A DNA stretch of 64,000 nucleotides from Sinohyriopsis cumingii (lineage: Eukaryota > Mollusca > Bivalvia > Unionida > Unionidae), in the NCBI GenBank assembly GCA_028554795.2, contig CM068835.1:54338219-54402218 (forward strand), written 5' to 3'. The position numbers and the translations under genes are program-made. The notes below the pieces were generated by a model, which was not told where the DNA came from, searched no databases, and worked only from the letters and a program-made list of their open reading frames with translations. Shown here piece after piece: positions 58,171 to 64,000 of the stretch. The first letter of the stretch is position 1, and the number at the start of each line of letters is the position of its first letter.

Positions 58171-58524
58171 ATGAAAAACCAAATTCTGTTTCTCAGATGT
58201 GCTATTTATAGCAAAGGAGACTGGCGTCTAGCACCTTCAGTGGAACAACAGATTATTCCACAACTAGTATGGCATGGTATGCCACAAATGGAGAAAGACA
58301 GGCACATACACAAATTTATGCTGGAAAAACCACCAGCAACAACAAAATCCAGATATATCAGTGCCAGCAACCTAGACTTTAAGTGTCTCATGGCTTCTGA
58401 AAATGTTGGAAAAAAGCCAGGCCAGCATCAGTACGGACTAAAAAATATTATAAATGACCAATTGGAGAAAGTAATGTACTTACAGATTATTATTTTGCAC
58501 CATCTTAATACCGAATCAATTTAA
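58171..58524 (+). pseudogene. C-terminal part of the transposase relic
   Basis: 'FLRCAIYSKGDWRLAPSVEQ' and 'ASNLDFKCLMASENVGKKPG' form an open frame of about 100 residues just after the core. Composition and direction match; no known domain is claimed. Confidence 0.5.
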
Positions 58525-58544
58525 TTATGTAGGATTGTGGGTAT

Positions 58545-58577
58545 TGAGAGAGAGAGAGACAGAGAGAGAGAGAGAAA
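58545..58577. repeat. (GA)n microsatellite
   Basis: About fifteen GA units with a small break; just downstream of the transposon relic. Confidence 0.95.
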
Positions 58578-58739
58578 GAAACCACTTTTGTATGACAATA
58601 AAATATTTGCAACATTTGTTTTTGGTCATTTATATATTTTATAGGTCATTTATATGGAATCATGTTCGGGCCAATTGCTCCATCTCTCCATCGTGTAGTA
58701 TTTGGCTGAGCGGTGAAGTGATGCAGTGGAGTGATTTGT

Positions 58740-58971
58740 CATTTATTTCTTAAGAGATTAAAGTCGAAAGATATCATAATTGCATTTGTATTTATTGTTG
58801 ATCAACCTGACACAAGAACGCAAAGTTTTAAAGAACAAATTGGGGAGGGGAGAGCGTTGTTATTTATAGGTGCGACAGTAGGTTTTGCGATTTGGTGTGG
58901 ATTTGCCTGGACTTGGGGTGGATTTGGGTGTTTCATAACACCTGTCACACACCAGTTACTAGTCCTACATG
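58740..58971 (+). CDS. Candidate exon with a membrane segment, in NUDC intron 1
   Basis: The frame has 'DQPDTRTQSFKEQIGEGR' then two hydrophobic stretches, 'ALLFIGATVGFAIWCGFAW' and 'GCFITPVTHQLLVL', and ends at a strong donor CAT|GTAAGT (58972). This looks like a transmembrane helix and the next loop, perhaps of a class C GPCR-type receptor, but the acceptor is poor. If real it belongs to a nested or displaced gene, since it lies in NUDC intron 1 on the same strand. Confidence 0.3.
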
Positions 58972-60384
58972 TAAGTGATATTTATGTTTTGGGCCTCAGG
59001 GTCTTACTACAAGTAATAATGTTTTATTCGGACTTTTACTTACTCTGGTGTCTTTTCTGATAAATTCAAATTCTCACAAAAGAAATGGACCTGCTTCCAT
59101 CGCATTCTTGTGAACTGAAATGCAGGCCAATGAAACTTGAAAACTGGAGATGAGTTACACTGGATGAGATTTGCTTTGCATAGTGTCCACTCTGGAAATC
59201 TATCAGGGCTGGATTCTGAAAAAGTTGCTGTTTCAAGGTGTGCCCTGAATATATATGTATTCTCACTTGTGTCCCAATTTTGCAGTTAGATACATGCTGA
59301 TTAATTACAGATTTGATACCTAGGGTACATCAAAACTTATAGATTTATTTCAGTAGGTTTTTTAAAAAAAATAACTAAATAAATATGCATTTAATATAAA
59401 ACTATGAGATTCTCTTTTTTGTTTGTTTTGAATCTCATTGAAATTGATTAATATGGTGGAAAATCTTAGTATGTTCTGTTTTGCAGTAAACCCTGGACAT
59501 GAAACTTTTGCACTAAACTGTTAAGCAGAATATGACAATGTTCATAAACTTGCAGTTCAGTTATACTTGAATAATCAAAGCTTATACCACCTATGAATGA
59601 CTTGTCTCTCATAAGTGTAACGCAGGTGAAGCGTGAATTCATATTTTTTAAAAACATATGCCTGTAATGGCATTGATATTTTGCTTCATTTTGTGTGCAG
59701 ATAATAAATAAATGGTATGAACAACTTGTATAATATAATTTCGTAAAACATGAAGCAAATGAATATTGGAAATAGACATTTAAATGTTTATGTGAAATTT
59801 GTATGGGGTCCTTGGTTTGACTGTATTGTATATGGAATTTTTGCATTACTGGTATAATGAAGGGTGTTATAGTGAAAAGCAGCTGTAATATTCAAATATT
59901 TTCCATTAGTCACCTAATGCTCTGGTCAGTACCATTTGATTTTTCATAATTTTGGAAAGAAAATGGGACATGGGAGAAGTGGTGATGTCTAATGGTTCTT
60001 TAGAAAAATGAAAATAATCTTTAAAGTAGTAGATATTTCAGTGTATAAAAGCTGTTTGTGGCAGATTGTACGATCATGTGCAATTTATTGACTGATAGGT
60101 CAGTTTTTTACTCTATTATTGGTTCTATATCTGTGTGTTTTGTTGTCATCTACAAATAATTACCACCCCTTTCCGATGAGCAGATGTTTTCAAAAAATTT
60201 GAGAATGATCTTACAATCGAGACTTTCTCTCACTATAATGGTAATGCAAAGGTACTTTGGTAATTGCAAAAATCATTTGCACACTTTAATCCCACTAGAT
60301 GTGTAATTTGTAAGTTACGTTCATTCTGGTACATCTGCAGCGATTTGGAAATGTCCGATAATATTGGCACAGGTTACTTAGAAG
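58972..60384 (+). other. NUDC intron 1, right part
   Basis: AT-rich intron; open frames on the - strand at 59466-59846 show no domain. Confidence 0.45.
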
Positions 60385-60890
60385 ACACTTAAGTACTGCA
60401 TGTACTTCAAACTTCATGTCTAAGTTACACTGAAAGACATTCAATACTGCATGTACTTCATCAAAACTTCATGACTATTACATTGAAAGATATTTCAATA
60501 CTGCATGTGCTTCATCACAGCTTCATGTCTAAGTTACCTTGAAAGACATTCAATACTGCATGTACTTTATCAAAACTTCATGACTAAGTTACATTGAAAG
60601 ATATTTCAATACTGCATGTGCTTCATCACAGCTTCATGTCTAAGTTACCTTGAAAGACATTCAATACTGCATGTACTTTATCAAAACTTCATGACTAAGT
60701 TACATTGAAAGATATTTCAATACTGCATGTGCTTCATCACAGCTTCATGTCTAAGTTACCTTGAAAGACATTCAATACTGCATGTACTTTATCAAAACTT
60801 CATGACTAAGTTACATTGAAAGATATTTCAATACTGCATGTGCTTCATCAAAACTTCATGTCCAAATTACACGAATTTAGAAAGATGATT
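60385..60890. repeat. Tandem repeat of two alternating about 56-bp units
   Basis: Units with 'aaagacattcaatactgcat' alternate with units having 'aaagatatttcaatactgc', each with 'cttcatgtctaagttac'. Eight or nine units form a higher-order array of about 112 bp. Confidence 0.93.
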
Positions 60891-61034
60891 CAGTACCCTA
60901 TCATGTCCATGTTTATGTTATACACAAATTTTATCATAGAAATTGGAATCTTGAAGAATAAAAATCTTGATAATAAAGGTTGTTAGGATTCTGTCTGCAA
61001 GGTTTGCTTGTTCATCATTTGCTCTCTTTTGCAG

Positions 61035-61112
61035 CTCCTGGATATGGTGTTCAGTTTCCTTGCCAGGAAGACAGACTTTTACACAGGTGGAGTACAGGGG
61101 CAGTCTGAAAAG
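61035..61112 (+). CDS. NUDC: NUDC exon 2
   Basis: Between acceptor TCTTTTGCAG and donor AAG|GTATTT lie 26 codons, 'LLDMVFSFLARKTDFYTGG' then 'VQGQSEK', in phase 0 at both ends. This is the second conserved block of NudC ('...F-F-S-F-L-x-R-K-T-D-F-[FY]-x-G-G...'). The exon is too short for most gene finders, and one strand's microsatellite begins about 50 bp after it (61165). Human NUDC has the same two-exon boundary position, as far as I recall. Confidence 0.93.
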
Positions 61113-61164
61113 GTATTTATCTTTCCATAAAACCACCCCCACCCCCAAAAACCCAACAGATGCT

Positions 61165-61165
61165 A

Positions 61166-61233
<68 letters not shown>

Positions 61234-61252
61234 CACACACACACACATACAC
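61165..61252. repeat. Compound (GT)n(AT)n(AC)n microsatellite
   Basis: Symmetric GT, AT and AC runs make a self-complementary stretch. It lies about 50 bp after NUDC exon 2. Confidence 0.97.
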
Positions 61253-61749
61253 AGAGGTCTCGGACACACTTAATTACTCGTATTTGGATGCCAATTTTTT
61301 ATCTGGGATGCAGAAACTCACTGAGGCAGGAGTCCTCTGTATGCATGTAATAGGTGTGCGGCAAAATTCAAAGACTTTCCAGTCCTGCTTCAGCCACCTG
61401 CTTTGTGGGAAAATGTGTTGATCAATTAGCTGTGCTGATATTTACATTGACAGAATTCAGTGACTGATAGACCCCTTGATGTACATGTTGCCTTTATAAG
61501 AGTACATCAGAAGAACAGGATGCAATAGCTGGGCAGCAAGTTCAAAGGCTTTGACTGGCAGCCAGGTGGGAAAATATACTGATATTTACAGTGATTGAAT
61601 TCAGAGGCAGAAAGACCCAGAGATGTACATGTGGTCATTTATAAGAGTACATCAAATAAACAACTTCAGCTTTCATTATCATTCCAGAATGTAGCAGAAT
61701 AAGCAGTGCACATGACCTCAGAATCGAGACATGTAGAGACATAGACAAA
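61253..61749 (+). other. NUDC intron 2, left part
   Basis: Two diverged copies of a roughly 130-bp phrase ('gggaaaatatactgatattt', 'tgtacatgt...ataagagtacatca') at about 61400-61510 and 61565-61660 indicate an old tandem duplication. No exon. Confidence 0.55.
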
Positions 61750-61998
61750 ATGCCATTTGTAAATTTTGATAAGTATTTTGGGGTTAAGTGGCAAACGTAC
61801 GAAGATTTTAACAAGATTCAGAAGAGTGCTAAAGCTGCTAGAATTTATAGTTCAGATGGGACAGTAGCTAAGTGTAAGAAAGTGTGTGATGCCTAGCTTA
61901 ATGTTTGGAATAAGTCCTTACTTGGATTGACAAAATTCAGTCTCGCTTTGATGGATGAACAAGAGCTATGTCGGTGTTATAAAGAATGTAGAAATTAA
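61750..61998 (+). pseudogene. Coding-like relic in NUDC intron 2
   Basis: From an ATG at 61750 the frame reads 'MPFVNFDKYFGVKWQTYED' and 'SAKAARIYSSDGTVAKC', stops at 61894, and after that stop continues in frame with 'NVWNKSLLGLTKFSLALMD' and 'CRCYKECRN' to a stop near 61998. The sense is far better than random intron. Lys/Ser/Tyr-rich; I recognise no domain. Likely a retroelement or transposon gene fragment. Confidence 0.4.
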
Positions 61999-63245
61999 AC
62001 TCAATGGCAACCAATAGTTCTTCTAATTGTCATAGTTTTTTGGGAGGGCCAGGGGTCATGCTACCAGGCGAAATGTGGGTGACTAAGACGCCTAAAAAAT
62101 GTAAACTTCGAAAGCGAAAACAACTTCACCCTATTATTTTTTAAGAGGTGCATTGACTGACCATACTTCTTTTTAGATGCCCCTCACCTTAGCCTGCTTA
62201 GTTCTAGTGTTGTAGCGAAATGTATTCATCAAGACATCAGTAGCTAGGCCTAGTTTTGATATCAGTTACATTGACAAACAAACTCTTGCCCATTCACAAG
62301 CATGTGTTTTGATAGCTGATTGACCATTAACCCTTTCCCAAGTAAGGTAGCAACTATCAATTTCCGCATCCTATCCTTTGATGATAAAAACATACAAACT
62401 TGTGTTTCAAAACTTTAACAATAGTGTGTAAATAGCAATTTGTGTTTTAAGATCAGAATCGGTGATCTTTATATATATTATCTGCCTCATGTACACTATT
62501 TTGTAATAAAATTAGTTTGAAACTGTAAGTGAACCGGTAGGCCTAACAGGAAATAATGGCGGACATCGCTAAGTCTGGGATGTACCAATTTATTAGATTA
62601 TCTGTTTTCGTAAATCATCGGGCAGATATATTCAGAAAAAATTTACAAGTCATTGAAAGCAAAGCCTATGTATTATTTTATTAAAGATTTAACTTCAAGA
62701 TGCAAATTATGTAGGTCAGAAACGTATGGGACAATGCTATGTTGTGGAATCCGCAAAATGTGTTGTAAGGTGTAAGTTGTTTTCTGATTTGACACATATT
62801 TTTTACAATCAATATTAGGTGTCTACTCTGAGCCCCAATCTCAAAGAGTGATTTTTGGTTGGGTCCAAGAAAAGACTTCATCAGATATATGTTTGCAAGA
62901 GATAATTAGTACAGTTAAGTTTGAATAGTATTTGGAAATAAAAAATTTATTAAACCAACAAAAAGAGTTTTCAGAAAAATTTGCAATCTCATAACTGGTT
63001 TCTTAACCACGCTAATAAAATGTCACCAGTGAGATGTCTTTTTACACTGCTTATTTGTAAAGGAAATTTAATTTTTTCCAATTGAAAGTTCAAATTAAGA
63101 CAATATTCATTGGATGCTTTTCTGCTATTAGATGGTTCTCCATTGACCTTGAGAACTATACTAAAATGTCAAGCACTAAAAGTATTTCTGAAGTGGTACT
63201 AGAAGTATTGAACAAGAAGGGCTGTATTTCGTATTTCATTTGCAG
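61999..63245 (+). other. NUDC intron 2, right part
   Basis: No exon or repeat recognised; ends at the exon 3 acceptor. Confidence 0.5.
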
Positions 63246-63461
63246 ATGATCATGGATAGATTTAAGAAACATCAAAAGATAGCCCTGGAGAAACAGGCAA
63301 AGTTACAGGAGGAACGTGAAGAAGAGGAAAGGAAGAGGCTAGAGAAAATTGCCAAGAAGAAAGCTGAGGAAGAAAAAAGATTTGCAGAGGCCAGAGAGGA
63401 GCCAAAAATAAAAGAACTAACAGATGAAGAAGCTGAAAGATTGCAGAAAGAGTTAAATGAG
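63246..63461 (+). CDS. NUDC: NUDC exon 3
   Basis: 72 codons from acceptor TTTCATTTGCAG to donor GAG|GTTTGA, phase 0 at both ends. It codes 'MIMDRFKKHQKIALEKQ', then a long Glu/Lys/Arg coiled coil, then the NudC signature 'KIKELTDEEAERLQKELNE'. The CS domain and C-terminal part lie beyond the right edge of the window, so the gene is partial here (123 residues of roughly 330 expected). Confidence 0.95.
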
Positions 63462-64000
63462 GTTTGATTCATATTCTTAGTGCTTGGAGAATATAGGGAG
63501 ATAGTAGTGGGATTTTTGGAAAGGGTTAATTCCCCTTTTTCATTGTCTTGTGCATGGTCATTTTAATGGTTGCATAGGTACTTTGTCCTAGCTTCCCTTA
63601 AAGTGTATAAAGATTGAAACTAACACTTTTTTATTATAATTTGGGTTGGTTGTACATGTCATAATTTGACATTCCCGCAGATGGAGAAGCAGTAGGGATT
63701 TATGGAGAAGCTGTAGGGTTAAGGCAGATGGTATGATGGCTGGAGACATGGTTCTCATTTGCTTGGAATTTTATTATGTGGTACAAATACACATGTTTGC
63801 TAGACTTGAACCAAGGCTTTTTTAATTACTGAGAGAGGGTAGATAAAATGAGAATCGTTTTTTGTTTGTTTGTTTTTTAAAAAATAATTTATGGAAACAG
63901 ACGAAGAGTTTACTTAATTTTGTTGAATTTGAATGTGATAAATGAGGCATCTAAAATGACCTCACTGGAAATATCAAACAATAGAAACAAATATTTTCTC
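63462..64000 (+). other. NUDC intron 3, partial
   Basis: Starts at donor GTTTGA and runs off the window. A short duplicated phrase with 'tatggagaagc' lies near 63680-63710. Confidence 0.7.

Larger units (their letters stand above)
53560..58524 (+). mobile_element. Decayed MULE-type transposon with PHD, OTU and DDE parts
   Basis: Ordered relics on the + strand: PHD-like finger (53567-53822), OTU protease (about 55860-56430), linker (56553-57330), DDE/MULE-type transposase (57375-57830) and its C-terminal part (58171-58470). It lies wholly within NUDC intron 1 in the same direction as NUDC. Known MULEs carry OTU or Ulp1-type proteases in some lineages; PHD plus OTU plus transposase in one element is unusual. 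Terminal repeats were not found. Stops and frame changes make it inactive. Confidence 0.68.

Noticed and set aside
60967..61421. Ile/Tyr-rich open frames on both strands
   Set aside because: They translate the (AT)n microsatellite; the real coding content here is NUDC exon 2 in 61035-61112.
63272..63472. Ser/Phe-rich - strand frame
   Set aside because: Antisense of NUDC exon 3.

Overview
This is a 64 kb piece of an AT-rich animal genome, most likely a mollusc or another lophotrochozoan. Supporting signs are GT-AG spliced exons, many microsatellites and minisatellites, tRNA-derived SINEs of a type known from molluscs, a CR1/L2-type LINE, and a very recognisable NUDC gene. I saw no bacterial operons, no CRISPR array and no rRNA genes. 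The species call is inference.

Host genes. NUDC lies on the + strand with three phase-0 exons (51755-51829, 61035-61112, 63246-63461) and runs off the right edge. A second gene, which I do not recognise, starts on the opposite strand at 51165 and reads leftwards, so the two share about 590 bp of promoter. A third unrecognised gene, on the - strand, has three phase-compatible exons at 29432-28729, 28249-28105 and 26329-26152 (last exon). At the left edge there is a terminal exon of another - strand gene (795-616) and a weaker candidate exon (4625-4469).

Mobile DNA, left to right. There is a pogo-like transposase relic (2.4-2.7 kb); SINEs at 1.5, 3.4, 19.7, 29.6, 30.3 and 38.0 kb; a perfect-looking foldback at 6.0 kb; a roughly 3.3 kb inverted-repeat element with a subterminal minisatellite (7.57-10.83 kb); a LINE (12.05-15.63 kb) inserted in a tandem repeat; a first PHD-finger/OTU-protease relic (16.3-17.2 kb); a 57-bp-type minisatellite interrupted by a terminal-inverted-repeat element (20.6-21.9 kb); a second foldback at 32.1 kb; and a three-copy dispersed repeat with a coding-like core (32.6, 33.7 and 48.7 kb).

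The main item is a decayed, virus-like Polinton/Maverick (adintovirus-like) element at about 34.1-45.4 kb. It holds an A32/FtsK-type packaging ATPase, a phospholipase-A2-like segment running into a retroviral-type integrase, an HNH nuclease, a PIF1-type helicase, a region that may be the DNA polymerase, and at its right end a virion module: fibre-like repeats, a small membrane/helical protein, a minor-capsid-like fragment, an adenain-type cysteine protease and a pX/mu-like core peptide. Frameshifts, stops and a SINE inside the helicase/polymerase block show that it is no longer functional. I could not find a convincing major capsid gene or define its terminal inverted repeats.

The second notable item lies inside NUDC intron 1 (about 53.5-58.5 kb): a degraded transposon whose product joined a PHD-like zinc finger, an OTU cysteine protease and a MULE-type DDE transposase. 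It is the same family as the 16.3-17.2 kb relic.
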